DNA from: Atrichornis clamosus
Lineage: Eukaryota > Chordata > Aves > Passeriformes > Menuridae
Assembly (NCBI GenBank): GCA_013400975.1
Contig: WBMZ01011909.1
Span: 62,001 to 126,000, forward strand
Reading direction: 5' to 3'
Length of the DNA: 64,000 bases
Part shown: positions 13,491-27,600 of the stretch, one piece after another
Numbering within the stretch: the first letter of the stretch is position 1
How the letters are laid out: the number at the start of each line of letters is the position of its first letter
The notes under the pieces: model-generated
The model's input: the letters and a program-made list of their open reading frames with translations, nothing else
Databases searched by the model: none
What the model was told of the DNA's origin: nothing
Position numbers and translations under genes: made by a program

Positions 13491-15368
13491 AAAGGATGAA
13501 GACCTGATTTCTGTAAACAACCCCCTAAAGGTACTCCCCCACCAATAGCAGCCCACTGTAAAATAGATAAGGTTCTCATTATGTATCCTCCATGTCTTGA
13601 TCATAATTTCTATCATGGTTGACATTCTGGTCCAGTTATATCAGGTACATTCTGTGTAAGTCCTTTAGAAGACCAGGATAAAACCCTGCTGAATGCAGGA
13701 TCATTTTGCCTTGGGCAGAGAGTTAGTCAAAGTGCACATAGTTCAAGGTGGATTTCTAGTCAGATTCTGCAGTACTGGGACATTCTGAAAGAAATGTTTT
13801 TGAATTGAACATAGCTCAGAAGGAATTAAATTAGTTCTTTAATGCTTGGTTTTTCTCCAGAGCCATCAACACAAATTACTTTCTAAAATAGGCAGCAAAT
13901 ATAATAACACAGCATTAAACTGAAAAGAAAAAGTTAATACTGTTATTATGTGATACATTTTGTTTGACTAAATTGTATGGATAATTTCCACCATAATTTC
14001 AGTGGTGTTTACAAAGATCTTTTTAAAAGATTTCAGTTTAACATTTCCTATAACTGTGTTTTTCATAATGTAATTGAATTTAAGATATCTGTACAGTATC
14101 TCAGTTTTCTGAGATAACTGCTTAATGGTGTTTTAAATATAATAGCATCCTAGAGTATTCTTCACATGCATGTGTGAAACCCTTCTTTTCTAAAGCTCTT
14201 ATAGATTTAATTAAGCTGACCTAACATAGGTTTGTTTCTTTGAGAAAACATGTTGCATTAAAGAGAAATGTTCTTTTAATATGCAGTGTTATAGCGTCAG
14301 TCATTTGTTCAAACCTGAGATTGTCCTCTTTCATCAAACTGTGAAGAAGAATTCCTCCAAAATAGTTTGTTATTGTTGCATTTGGACAATGTATGCCTTG
14401 TAAATACTCTAAACATTTCAGGCAATTTTCTGTTTGGGAGATTTCTCTTTTAGTGTATTAAATTTTTGTTGTAGTTTCATGAATTGCCTTGTCTGGACAT
14501 GTTTAAATCTACAAGGATTTATTTTTAACTGTATTTACTTGGGTCACATCATACTTCTTTCACTTAATGGGTTGCAATTCCTGAGTCAAACACTTCTGTT
14601 CATGGACACATTGCTGCACAAAATAATAAAATAAAAAAGTGTAACTGATATAGATTAAAAAAATAATTTCTAATATTAAGATTTCTCTAAATACATGTTC
14701 CATTGTTCCCCCAGACTCCAGCTGTTTTTTCCTGCTTAGTTGGCCCTTGTAAAACTTGCTATGAAAAAGAAAAGGTCATTTTTGTCAGGTCAGTACAGAA
14801 GCTTCTAGAGATCTGACTGGAATAACACTAATGGTGTTTTAGAAGCACTTTTATGTACAAGCTTACACCAATAGGTTCACTTTTTTTTCTTTCATCTTTA
14901 TACCCACATATTCCTATGGTGCAAAAGTATTATAAATCTGCACATGAACTGAATGGTGCATTTGGTTTAACAGCTGACATCCCAACCCCAGCACTTACAC
15001 ACACGTACAATTTAACTGTGGCCAGGGAAGCACTGCAAGCAGGCAGGAATTCAATTTCTGTTTCAGCCTGTTGCTGTGAGCACAAGATAGAAGTCAAGGG
15101 GCTTTGACTTGCAGCTTGTGTGTGTTTGTGTAAGATGAAGTTTCATCAATGTATGGCCAGACGGAGAAAGGTCTCTCTGAAATGGAGGATCATGGTGTGC
15201 TGTGTGTCTTCTGCCTGCTCTGCCCACAGCAGCCATGAGTCTGTTGGTTCTCACTGAAGGAAGGTGCCTGTTTGGCTCCAGCTGTACAGATCCATGCTCC
15301 TAGTGTGATGCTGCTGCTAATTAAGTACAGGATGGAAAAGATCAAAGCTGTGCCTTCCCCTCCCACCC

Positions 15369-15389
15369 TTTTTTTTTTTCTTTTTTTTT
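15369..15389 (+). repeat. Poly-T tract
   Basis: A T-only run broken by a single C follows a CCC-rich stretch. It could be the reversed tail of an old retrotransposed sequence, but no element is recognisable beside it. Confidence 0.6.
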
Positions 15390-18300
15390 AAATGCACCTC
15401 ACAAAGCTGTTTCTTGTTTTGGAGCTTCATTGCTCTCTGCTACAATGTTCATCGGTAACATCACCTGTTTGCTTGGTGGAGTTTCAGCTGGGACTGGATT
15501 GCCATTTTAACTTGGCAACTTCAGAATCTTGTTTCCCAATGGCCTGCCAGCTAAATTGGTGTGTTACAGATGAATGCACAGCTCACAGATGGTGTTTGAG
15601 TGTTTAGTGGCTCTCAGAAGTAGATATGTATTTGGTCAGGAGGAAGATTGCATTTTTCCTCCAGACAGAGCAAATGTCCTTGGGGATGTTTTCTGTGTCA
15701 AGGTAGAAACTGTTCCACACATCAGGTACAGGGGACTCTCTTAGCTTAAGCACGAGTACTACCTACATATGCATATGTATTTCTTTTCTCCTGGATAGGG
15801 TACACTGCTCCTATTAACATAAATGAGAAGTTTTAATTCTTGATTCTCCTGAGTGTCTATAGATGTTTTAAGTCTAACATTTCTCTTCCTGTAGTTTTCC
15901 ATTTCTTTTTTTACTGAGATGAGCTTGAACGTGTATTTATTACTCTTGTGACCCTGTAAACTTCTCCAAGTCCTAAACACTGTTTTATTGCTCATGCACA
16001 AGGCTGAGCATTCAGCATTACTTACTAGGTGAATGACTTTACAGACAGTGTTGTGTTTTTTGAGATCTATACCTCCTCTGACATCCTCCCTTGTGTGGGT
16101 TGTGTCTTTTTCTCATTCATTCACTGTCATCTTACTTACTTAAAGTAGTCAGAGGGCAAAAAGTAGGGGAGGAGTTACATGTTTTCTTTTGCTTCTTGAC
16201 TGGCCTAGTCCTGTCATGAGGATAAATAACAGAGGCTGTCTAGTGCCTTTTGTTCCTTTCTAGAATGAAATAAAAACCAGAGCTGCTTAAACGTTCTGAA
16301 AGCTGCACTTGAGTTTCCTCACTTCATGTTTGTACCCATCAAGAGCTTGAAGCAGCCAGACTGGAATATTTTAACAAAGTCTGTTCCTGTAAAATTTCCA
16401 GATTGTTTTGCCAAGCCACTAAGCTCTTGAAAATGCAGTTAAGCATGAAATAGGCAAAGTTTTAGTTGCTTACCTAAACTGCAGGCATGATGATAATAAT
16501 TTGGTTTTTGTCATTTCTGCTTTGTCATTGTCAGATGCTGCTCAAAGCTGAAATGTGCAAAGCTTTGCCAGCTCTCTGCAAGGAGCCATACTGTCCTCCA
16601 GCACTATTGCCACTCTGCTTAAATTTTGTGATTCTTTCTTCCTCCAATGCTTTCTTACCCAGCTGGGTAAGAAATCTCTTCTCGTGAATGTCTCAGTTAA
16701 TTCCCTCAGGAAATTCTTAGTTATCTGAAGTCGGGAGAGGAGCTCCTCTGCCAGCCTAACACCATTGGGTAAAGGGACTATTGAGAACGCAAATCTGCTG
16801 CTCTTTGCCAATTTTCTGTTGTCATAAACTCTTTTACAGTGAAAGCTGAATGTCCACCATTTTCAGGCTGCACAGTTTTATCCAGAGGAATATGAAGCTG
16901 TCAGCACTTTCCTCCCTTCCTCTTTAATGAACATGTCTTGGCCCACTGACCCACAGTGTGGAAGAACGTAGTGCTTCCCCCAAGGCTGCAGCTGTGCCAG
17001 CATTTAATCCCACGAGTGTGTTGTGGGAAAAGTTCAGCTGATGTATTTTTTCTGGCTCCTGGTTATGCATGTGATGCAAACACACCTAAGCTGTTGGTGA
17101 TCCAAAGCTTGTTGCCTGCTGGCCATCTCCCATGAGCTGGCACAGCCTGGACCTTGGAAGGAACACAGCCATGATCAGCCTTCTTCTCCCCTGTTTGGTG
17201 AGGCAGCATGGGTGTTTACAGGTGCATTCATGTACCCATGTCATGTTCTTTGCAGTAAACCAAAACAAATATTGCAGTTATTGGATTACAGCTTTTGCCT
17301 GTTTTGCAAGAATGTTTAATTCCTAAAAGCCCTCCTTCAGAGTTTTTGGATTTTGCATGCTTCTGGCAGTTTCTTTTTTTCCACCGAGCTGCACCTGAAA
17401 AATTAACCTGCCATGATTTCTAGCATTTCTTCTGTACCATGATCTTGGGTTTTTCTGTAGCTGTAGGAGAAATTTTCCTATGAGCGTTTGTATGTTAAGG
17501 AACTACCTAATGTACTCTGAGGTCTTTTGCCACCTCTCTTACAGCAGACAGCCCCTAGATTGCTCTTGCAACTGCTTGTGAAACCCCTTTTCTTGGTTGC
17601 TTGTAAACTGAATAATATGAACCATAGGTATCACCCGAAAAGGGTTGTGAAAAAACAGTGTCTCCATCCTTGGCAAATGTTCTCCCTGGTTATGTTCGCT
17701 TTGCATACAAATAAACAAAACAGTAATATTTGATTAGGAATCCAGTGGATAGAATAATGGACTGTAACTCAGCAGAGCTCTGTTTGCAGCTCTGCTGCTG
17801 GCTTATTGGGCAAAGCCTATTGCATCATCACCATACAGCCTGGCATAAAGACAATTTCTTTGTAATGCCGTACTAGCTTTGAGAAAGAAAAATTTTATAC
17901 AGAGGGAATAATAATAAAATCCTTCTAATGATAAAAAAATTATATGTTTATGCTGTGCACAGTGGAATGTACCATGTTCTCTTCTGTCTTATGCTTCGTC
18001 AGTGGTGCTTTTAACTGGTACATTTGAAGGGCCACCTGTATTAGTGCACTAATTTTAGATGTATCTTCAGATACAGGTGTGATTTTACACTGGAAGTGAT
18101 AGCATTTCATTGTAGTAACACTGGGCAGCTTTTCCTGCATCTTCATTTCTGTTGATAAGTCATTTAGGACTCAGCAATAAGTTCAAATACCTACTATTTA
18201 GGGTGGTGGTGGGGAGGGGTCTTTTTTATTTGTGAACTGAGTAAATATGTTGCAGTGACTCTTGGGCTCTAAGGACAGTGTGTGATTCCCTGAAAGTAAT

Positions 18301-21300
18301 TTGCATAAAGTAATTCATGTCTTCATACGCTCTTTAAATCTTCTCAGTCTGTATGAGTGACAAAGAAACATTTATTTTGCCTTATTTCATGCAATGTAAA
18401 TGATAAATACATTCAGGACTAGATCATGAATACCTCAACTGGTGTACACCAGTGCAGCTCTGGAGTAAGAAGGGTTGCATTAGCTGAAGATCTACCCCTG
18501 CTAACAGTTCTAAGTGTCAGTCTTGCAGTGCATTATACAAATATTCACCGTAGTTTGTCAGCAGCGAAGCTGTCACCCAACAGTACACACTACCTTCTAT
18601 GAGCCATTACTTTCCTGTCATCATCATCAAGTGCAGCTCAAGAGAATCTGTGCATCGTTTCTTTCCTTCTGAACAATTTCCACAGAATAATTGTCCTGCT
18701 TTTATGGTAATTCGGTCTCTGCTATTTGTTACTGCAGCATTTCTCAAAGAAAAATGCAAAACTAATGCCCTAGAACAAAAGCATTCAGCCAAATTACTTA
18801 CCAGTAATCCAAGGAAACATGGATAAATCCATTGCTCAAGTGGCTCCTCATTTGGAACTTTACATAGTTTTCACCCAAGGGTTAAGATTTGGGTTTTTTG
18901 TGGGTGGAGGAGTTGTTTTGTTTTTGAAAGGTAATACTCATGCTCTCTGCCCTACAGCAACTTTATATAAATCTCTTCTGAAAACTGTATCTGCCAGCAC
19001 TGTCACTCCACCCACAAGCTTTCACTACTAACACCAGCTGAAAATATTTAAAGGGGCTGTTTCCACTTGTTTGGTGCATTTCATTTCGTGTTTCTGTCTC
19101 TTCCTTTCTTCATTTTTCAACAAAGTCAATGAGAGAGATCATTTAAGCTTAGTGTTTTGAAGGGGCAACCAGTAAACATCCTTACAGCATGATTAATGAG
19201 TACTCAGGAATAGTTTGCTGAAGTTGGGGCCAACTGAATTTATTTTAAAGTAAATGAAGATATTCCAGTTATGGGTTGGGACTTTCGCTCACTGTGTAGG
19301 CTACATTTTTTGCCATTTTTTGACATGTAGGTCACCAAGTTTTGCCACTGGCTGGTGGTGCTCATGTGAAGGTGTTACACAGTCACAGGGAAGCACAGAC
19401 GTGACACTCAGACTCTGGACTTCTGACAAGTTAAACAATAAAGACATTAATTTCCATTTAAAAGCAGGAAATTTTGATCAAGGTGTTTGATGAAAATCAG
19501 AAAGTCTTAAAAAAGATAATTGCTGTTCCAAAAATAAAAACTAATATTATTTGATTCTACCCAATGGACATATTTTTCATGATTTCTTTGACTTCCAGCA
19601 AGCTTGACTTTCTATGGAGTTTCTGGGCTGCTATTGCTTTTTTCAGAGGAAATGTGCAGCTAAGGAAAGACATCATAGATGTTGATCTGTTGGTTTAAGC
19701 AGGGTCATTCTGTGGAAGGCTTCAGGGTTTGATAAGTGAGCATATCCTGAATTTCTCCACTTTCATTTAGAAGTTTGTTGAGCAGGTGGATTCACATGGC
19801 TGAGAGAGCCAGCATCTCAGCAGGGATGACACAGCCCACAGGGGAAGACATCAGCTCTCTAATGACATCTTAAAAGTGGAAGTAGTCTGTGAAGCAACGG
19901 AGTGATGGAAGCACACGTTGAATATTTTCATTGCTGCCTAAATTTTAGGCAAGTTCCATAGCCACACTTGGTATGGTGTGCTCATGGTGCTTACACAGGC
20001 AGCTTCCACACACAGTGATGGAGTGGGAGTTGATTGCACTGCAAAGTCCTGCTTCAGTGAGGAAGAAGTTTACTCACCTTCCCAACCCAACATTTTGGTC
20101 ACTAAGGTCTTTCATTATTTCTGGTGCTCCAGAACTGCTGTGAATCAAAGAGGACTTAGTACTTTCAGTGCTCTGAGCTGTGTGCTCTCCTTCTCCTTTT
20201 GTGTGTTGGGTTGGAGGAAGGATATATGTCTTGAAATATTTTCCCGGTGATCCATTGAACATTTCACTCTAGTGTTGCTTATTTGGAGGTAGCTTCAATT
20301 AGTAAATTGAGATTAAATAATTTAGTAGTAAAATATTCTTACATGAAACGAAATGTTGACCTAAATCCAGGGGTTTTTTTAAAAATACATGCTTACTCAT
20401 GCTCTTGGCTCAGAGATGAAGATTAGCAGTGATCCCTGTAGGATGTGGATTTCTGACACAGGTGAGGCCGGGTGGGACTTCTGTGTAATTCTGCTTGTTT
20501 GATGATGGATGAGAAGAGTATTACAAGCTAAGATAATATTATTTTTCTTCTTTTTTTTTGCACAAACAAACTATTTGGTCTAACTAAAATACCAATGTGG
20601 CTAATCCTGCCCTATTAACTTTCCTGAAAGAGTGAATGCTTTAAGAGTAAATTTTGATGGAAGATATTAAGGATGACAAAGATTTCTTTATATGAAAGGA
20701 AGTGTAGTGCAATCTAGCTGCAGAGTTCAGAACATTCAGCATTCCATGGTTATTGTAGTATAATACCACAGTCAATTATATTTCTTATTTTACATTTTTC
20801 TTTGTCTCTTTCTCACACAAGCCTAGACTATGAATTCATAACGTTAATGAAGTGTGTTGTGATGTTCCTGTAGGCTGCTGTGGGAAAATAATTACAGTAT
20901 GAGGAAGGTCATTCATGATGCGGCCCTGTCTCTAAAGTAGGACTTTGTGACTGATTAGGATATAAGCAAAATGGACCACAATAACTTGAAAAAACCTTCA
21001 AGTCCCCAACAGATCAATCTACAGTCACTGCAAGAATCAGCTGTCTCAGCCCAACAGATGTTTCTGTGAGAAGTTTTGGTCATTTGTGTTTGAAGCCTTT
21101 TAGTGACCCCAAACCTATACTTTTGTGCTCATCCTCTGGTTCAAGCAAGCAGGTAACTAATGTCTGAGCCTTCTCATGAGCAAAGGAGCCGGCTGACAGC
21201 ATGCCATCTCCTACAATGCATCCTGCTCAATACTGGGGATCAGGAGCAACATCATGGCAAGGCTGGTCTGAAAATCCAGCCCTTAGGCCGGCAAGTTTGG

Positions 21301-22396
21301 GGGCTTTATTTTTCCTTCTCATTCAAACCTAGACTAAATGCAGAAATGTTTAAAATTTCTTCTCTACTGCTATTCACAGTTCTTTTTGTGACTGCTGGAG
21401 AAAGAAATGTATACAGTTATTTAAGAAATTTGTGTAGACAGGAAAGTACTTTAAAAGAGTACAAAATACAGTGCAAGTATGTCTGTCTCTTCTTCTCCAG
21501 TCACACATTGCACTTTAAAAAGCCAGCAGGTTTTCTTCCACAAAAAAATCTTTATATTTTTCCTGAACTTTCAGAAGCCTTAATCAATATAAATAACAGT
21601 TTGAGCATGATGACATCATATTCAGTCCTAGAGTTGTGCATCTCAGGTGCTTAGTCATTTAAATCAGTGGAAATAAGCATAGCAGTTAGAAGTTTCAAAA
21701 GGTCAAAGGAGCTACTGTCTTTTCAGCTTTGAATCAGCTGAGAGACTCTAGTTTCTTAGAAACATAATGCCAAGGCTGCATCTGTGTATCTCTTTCCCTC
21801 TCTCTACCTCCTTTGAAGAACTAAAATTATTAGCTGAAAGGGAAAATCACACCATACTGAGTAGCAGAATCCTTTATAGTGCAAGTTCCTTTCTATTTGC
21901 TCTTTCACTTGAAACTAAAGAGAAGTTTTAGTTCACATTGTGTACTGAAAAATTTGACTGAAGTGCTCTTGCCCAAATGCCAAAAAGCTGTTCACAGGTT
22001 TTCAATAAAATTAATGCTTTTCAGTACAAATATGGCAAGTTTTCTTACCATTTTCTCAGAAGGAAAATAAGTGATAAAGTGTTCCTCAGAGAACAATTTG
22101 TGAGAAAATTAAAATCTAAATGAAAGCAAAAGGCTTTTATAAACTTAGTTTTATATGTGATTTTTTTGTCTTTATAAAAGTGTCAGCATGGTTTCTGTGT
22201 GGAAGCCATCTCTCACCTAGACTGCCATGGAAAAAATATTCCTTTGTTTTTTCAAGGTCAGATGTATTGTTTAATCGAAAGGTACGATCAGAACCTGTGC
22301 TACATTATCAGTATAGCAGGACTCTACAGTGTTTTAGCAACCGCTATTTTTCATATGATTTTGCGAATGACTCTGTTTTGTTTCCATGTATTGCAG

Positions 22397-22615
22397 CTGC
22401 CGTTCTGCTGCTGAAATGAAACTCTCCAGGCTGGTTGTCGAGCGTTTCCATTTCATGGTGTACACGGCCTTTACAGAGCTGGGAGCCACACACTGGCGTT
22501 CCAGGGACTTCTGGCTGCTCGCACTGCTGGTAGTTTTGCTTTGGTTTGTGAGACTTTACCTGCATTATTTGAGCCAATGGCTCTTCCTTCAGACCATCTC
22601 AGTTCCTGTTGCAAA
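22397..22615 (+). CDS. Internal coding exon A of a multi-pass membrane protein (OFCC1/ojoplano-like, tentative)
   Basis: This exon encodes residues 1-72 of the partial protein plus two bases of a split lysine codon. The acceptor is a pyrimidine-rich tract ending in ttgcag, and the donor is gtaagt directly after GCAAA. The frame is open throughout. The first residues are CRSAAEMKLSRLVVERFHF. A hydrophobic helix follows at about residues 37-55 (DFWLLALLVVLLWFVRLYL), flanked by the basic/acidic WRSRD before it and by aromatic residues after it. The split codon joins exactly to exon B (AA + A = Lys). An in-frame ATG at 22416 could in principle be a start, and the frame stays open through the acceptor. 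However, the good acceptor and the leading single base argue for an internal exon in phase 2. The exon itself is well supported. The family name is a guess from membrane topology and genomic setting, not from a confirmed match. Confidence 0.8.
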
Positions 22616-24443
22616 GTAAGTCCTGCTTCCCTCTTTTCTCTGTCAGAATATTTCTTCCAATAACTCAATTCAAAGCAGTTCCTTTGCACTATGAAGAGAA
22701 TTGATGACTAAAACTCTTGCTAAGGGCTCTACATGCAAGGTCTGATAGGAGCCTCTTCAGACACTAAGAGAACAAGGACTGCATCCAGACTCCAGATGAT
22801 CTGATATGTTAATGTCACCCCAAGAGGTCACATTTACATATCAGGTGAAAGTGTTAGTACTGTAAATTTTAAACCCAGAACACAATGTGTTCATTTGTGT
22901 ATCTTGTGTCATGCCTACCTCTCTCCGTCTGAGATACCCAGCAGGTTATGTATCTTCCAAAAGAATAATTTATCATTTTGGATAAAGTATTTCAAAGTGC
23001 CTAAGTGCACAAAACTGAAGAAGCATTTAAATCATATTTCATATTACCAACATGATCTATGAGTAAAATACTTATACAAATTTAACTGATATATCAATTT
23101 TACTGTGAATACTACAATGGGTTGACATATTTTAACTATATGATACATTGACTTTAGCTCAGGAATTGGACCTCTCTAGAGAGTTGCAGGAAAATCATTG
23201 CTTGTCATTACCTGATACGAAAAGATGTACTCCAAAAGATGGAGTACAAGTCCACTAGGTGATGTATACCTGATTCTGTGCATGTTGCTGTGGGGTAGAG
23301 AAGGGGTTTACAGGGCAAAAATGTTCAGCTCCTCTTAGGAAAGGGAAGATTTCTCCAATAGAAACATTTTTTAACTTTTATTCGCTTTAAAGCTTCACAC
23401 AAACCTGAATCAGTCAGCAGGAACCAGTAACATGCAACTCTCTGACCTATGTCTGCTGTGATAGTTTATTGAATGGGATTGATTATTGGCTAAAATTTGA
23501 ACAGTGCTGAGGTGGTCTTCTAGATCTTAATGCAAAGCCAGCCATCTCTCGCTTCTGGCCTTGCACAGCCCGTGTCGGCTTAGCCAGCTGGCGTTAAAAC
23601 TTCTGGGAGGCCAAGCATCGAGAGGCTGTGAAAACAAGGGAAGCTCAACAGAAGGAAACAATGCATGAGAGAGTGGTGGTCATGTTCAAAGCCACTAATC
23701 ACAGCTGTCCCAGGCAGTCAGCTAGATAAAGGATAATGTTCTCAAGCCATGCCCTGGATCAGCATCCCAGTCTGTAGCTGTGCCTGAACCATGAGAGCTG
23801 AGTGCTCTCTAGTTCTACCAAATATAGTGGTAGTGCTCACAAGTAGGAACCAAAGTAAGAATCAAACCACTTCATATTTAGGTAGAAGCAGAATTTAAGC
23901 CTCTTCAATTGGGTTGAAATTTTTGCCCTAAATTTCAGCATCCTTATGTAGCTCACAATGCCATGCAGTTCCGGTCTCTTACAGTGCCAGCAGACTTGCT
24001 CATTGTATGAACTTTGCAAATCCCACCATCTCATGGTGGCAAGAGGGACATTTCCAATCACTTTGGGCATGCTAAAAGCTATGTCTTCCATATCACGTGT
24101 TCTGCTTTGTGGAGTGGCAAAGGTGCTGCAGTATGGAGAGATGGGTGGGCTCCTGAGGCCTGTGCTTGTGTTGGTGCATCTGGGAGGCAATATCTGCCTA
24201 AAGCCTTTCCTGCACCATCCCAAGAGCCTGGAGGTGTACCCAGTGAACTGAGAATCAGAGGAGATTAAAGCATGCAGAGGCAGGAGGAGGAGAAAGTTGG
24301 GGTTTTTTTAGTAGCTTCATAGAGTTTTTGGCCAGTGTTGTTACCCAGATAGGGGTGCAATTTTACAGTGCAACATGCATGATTCTACCTTTAATGGTTT
24401 GCTCAGGAGCACGGAAAAACACTCTCCTTTTGCTTGTTTACAG
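22616..24443 (+). other. Intron between exons A and B (1828 bp)
   Basis: This GT-AG intron is bounded by gtaagt at 22616 and by a pyrimidine-rich acceptor (cttttgcttgtttacag) ending at 24443. It contains no recognised repeat or RNA gene. Open frames of 128 codons (minus strand, 23837-24223) and 97 codons (plus strand, 23958-24251) lie inside it, but neither has a recognisable domain or splice context. Confidence 0.75.
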
Positions 24444-24696
24444 ATTCCAGCTCTTCCCTCACACTGTCGAACTGTGCTACCAGAACTCCTTGTTGCACAC
24501 CAGTGAAGAGTTGGTCATGGTTGTGGTGGGACCCCTAACCTTGAACGCAGGGCTGCTTCTTATGGTGCTGATCAGATGGGGCTGTCAGCAGATGTTTGAC
24601 TCATTCCCTTCCTTCTTGTCAAAGTTTATCATAGCTATGGGACTATGGACAGTGCTAGACCCCTTGGCAGTGTTCGTAGTGGATTCATTCCTGGGG
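24444..24696 (+). CDS. Internal coding exon B of the multi-pass membrane protein
   Basis: This exon encodes the last base of Lys73 and residues 74-157. It starts with FQLFPHTVELCYQNSLLHTS, a mostly polar loop after the first helix. Two hydrophobic segments follow. One runs from about 96 to 116 and begins ELVMVVVGPLTLNAG; the other runs from about 134 to 152 and contains FIIAMGLWTVLDPLAVF. They are separated by a short polar loop that includes RWGCQQMFDSFPS. The Pro and Asp inside or beside the helices (GPL, LDPL) are typical of polytopic proteins rather than cleaved signals. The donor GGG|gtgagt leaves phase 0, matching exon C. The open frame extends left of the acceptor into the intron (from 24328), but that part lacks protein-like character and breaks the phase match with exon A, so I start the exon at 24444. 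Confidence 0.85.
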
Positions 24697-27600
24697 GTGA
24701 GTCACTTAAAATAGCTTGGACATGAGAACTTGACGTAGAAGTTTGTTTTATTCAGTGAATCACTGAAAGATATGAAATTCCACCCCTGGCAATAGAACAT
24801 GAAAGTTAAAAAGAAATTAAATAATAATGTTATACATTACCTTTTTATTAACAAAATTCCCATCTAATGGAGTCACTGTGTTTCTGCATAAAATTAAGAG
24901 CACTGTACAAGCCATATATGGAGATAAGAAAGTAAATCCACTGCTGGAGTGATTGCATCTGCTTTGAAAAGAATTACTGCAATTTTGGATGTTAATGGGG
25001 ATGGGTTAATGAGCAATCCTGATTATTAACGCTTCAGATTTTTCTAAGCATTGAAACAGACAAAATGAAAAAAATAGAGGTTATCATGCACTTCTCTGAC
25101 ATGTAAGGTAGTTAATACAATCTGCTAGTACACAGAAAAAGACTTGTGAGATCAAAAGGCAGACATCTGTGAGGAGAGAGCTTCATCATACGTGAAATCA
25201 GGAGAGCAAAGTTCCCAACTCTCTCTGTGCCTATCCTCTGTAGCCCAACTGTACTTTGGTGGCTGCCGACTTTTACCACATCCAAGACAATGCCCAGTCT
25301 CCCAGAGAACACATTTCAGATTTTGCTCTCACTGTGCATGTGACACAGAGTCCTTTCGATAAGTCCAGGATGCTGAGAGCTTTTCTGGGGGTGTGGTATT
25401 GCTCTTCTTCTGCCCTTGCTAGTCTTTCAAAGCCATCCATGGAGTGTTCCTCACTCCAGATCAAGTACTAATCCACAGGTCTTGCTGTGGATCAGGTTTT
25501 CTCAGGTCTCTTGGATCCTCATCAGCTAACCTGTGCTCTGCAGGTGATTTTTCACTCATTACATGTTGTTTCCCTTTGCAGTGGTTTTGAATATTAAAAT
25601 TCAGCTCTTCAAGAAATTTAATTGGAGCTCACTTGGGAGCTTAAGCATGTGGCAACACACTCTAGTTTTCACTTGAGCAGCCTGCGTTTTTTTATTTATT
25701 TTTAAATTTCATTATGTAAAACATGCATGGAATTGAATTTTAATTGTAATTACTCTCTTTAAGGTATTTTTTTTTTCCTGAGAGAAAGAGGTGTGTTTCC
25801 ACAATGACCAGGCTAGAAATATTGAAAGGTTTAAAAGGATTTTCTCTCCCCTCTACTACTGGTGTATTCATAAAAACTGGAAAACAAGATGGGGTCTGCC
25901 TTATCTATCCCACACTAGCTTTGAGAAAATCATTGCCATTGACTTCAGAGAAATTGTGTCAGTTCTACACAGACTGGATTACTTACCAATTTCAAATAGC
26001 AATAGTCAGGGGGAAATGTGAGATACGAATAAAGTAACTTAGTTTTTCACTACAGTGTTAAAAAAGTACACACCTCTCTGTACTTCATACTGAAAATTTG
26101 GCAGTCTTACCCACCAAGATTATCTTTGGTAGAAACTCATTTGTTCAAATATTACACAATATATTGTATGTGTCCTTTCCAAAATGAAACTATATCCCTT
26201 ACATGTGTTTTCATTATTGCATTTGTAATTTTTTTTTCTCTTGGCATTCTTTCAGCAGCTATTTCAGATTTGCTTGCCAATCTACTTTAGATCAAACCTT
26301 TTAAAAATATTGTGTTGTGGTAATATGAGTTGTTTTAGTGCTAGAATGTATTTTAGTATTATAAATGACCTTAATACTTATGAAAGATGACAGATAGCCC
26401 TGGAGACAAAGTTTTCTGTGTTTACTAACTAATGTTTATTATTGTTAAGGAAAGGCTAGAGAGCAGTTGCATATTTGGGGGGCGTTTCAAGTCATAATCC
26501 AAAACTCTGTGTCAAATGTGTAATTTCAGATTTGATTTACTGTCAGCTTGTAGAAGGATGTTTCAGGGATAAGAAACATTCCTATGCAGTTCAAGTTCTA
26601 GTTCTGTCAGAGCTTTCCTGGGACCCCACTCACTTCATCTGTCTGTAGCTCCTAAAATGCAGACAGTAACACCTCTTTGGCCCCATGGTTAAGTGACATC
26701 ATGGAAAACAGTAGACACTGCAAAAGGCTCACATGACCATCACACTTGGTGTGATAAGCACCTGAGAGAGATGTTGACAAACGTTATTTAAGCTACTTAA
26801 AATGAAGACACTTTTCTTGGATCATGTCTTTGAGGACCACAGAAGGTATACAGCTTGACAGAATGTCTTTGTTAGAAAAAAAGAATAGAAAAGTGCAGTT
26901 CTCCCACACCATTTTTGCTTTGCCAGAAAGAACTGCTTGGATGCAAGAGAAATTAATCCTTATTTGCCATTCAGACTTTTGCCTCTATGGAGGAATGTCA
27001 AGATGTGACTGCTGTGCAGAGGATTTTCCTTGGTAGACAGTTTCTTCAGTAAAGAAGCAATAAAGAAAGCAGTAAAGAAGCCAACTTTAAAAAAAAAATA
27101 CCAGAGTATTTTAATTTTTTGTAGCAAATATGGACAGATCTGAATTAGTGACCAGTCTTTATATGTCATTACCAGTCTCCTGGGACCTTCAATTACCATT
27201 ACAAAAACCTAGCAGCATGACAAACGGCGAAGAGAGAAGAGAAACACACTCAAGAATCTCAATCCTTCTATAGCTCATCATTGGACTTGTAGCTGTTGTT
27301 CCTTTGCTATGCACATCACCACAAAGGTAGCCAAAAATGGGCAGGAAGGTTTGATACTTGTTAAGAATTAGTCTGGGCAAGTTTCTCAGAAAGGCATAGG
27401 TTTGTTAAAGCCTAAAAGCCAGACACTCCCTCTCTGAATGATGGACACTGGATGTTTTGGTGGCGCAGTTTCACGTCCTTGCAAAATATGTCAACATGAT
27501 CTAATATGGATATGGCTGTCACTGTGTCACTGTAAAAATGAAAAAAGAGAGGGTATGAATTTATTTTAGTTCTGAGCAGTAGGAGACCCATGATATGTAG

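Larger units (their letters stand above)
1..22396. other. Non-coding stretch upstream of the first recognised exon (intron or gene flank)
   Basis: I find no exon that I can support here on either strand. The base composition is AT-rich with scattered simple sequence, and there is no CpG island that would mark a promoter. The first recognised exon opens in phase 2, so at least one earlier coding exon must exist. Part or all of this stretch is therefore probably an intron of the same gene, with the missing exon either unrecognised here or beyond the left edge. Open frames of up to 164 codons exist but lack matching splice sites, a protein-like composition or family motifs. Notable local items (GC-richer segment near 5 kb, hairpin near 10.8 kb, CT microsatellite near 13.3 kb) are listed separately. 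Confidence 0.6.

Noticed and set aside
13105..13579. Long open frames on both strands across the CT repeat
   Set aside because: They are created by the stop-free tetramer repeat and the run of N.
21160..21654. Longest open frame of the window, 164 codons, plus strand, with a hydrophobic stretch (SSLLLFTVLFVTAG)
   Set aside because: No family signature, no splice sites matching the phase-2 start of exon A, and the composition fits an open frame that arises by chance. A signal-peptide-like stretch alone does not support a gene.
24328..24443. Extension of the exon B frame to an upstream ATG
   Set aside because: The good acceptor at 24443 and the exact phase join to exon A show that this part is intronic.
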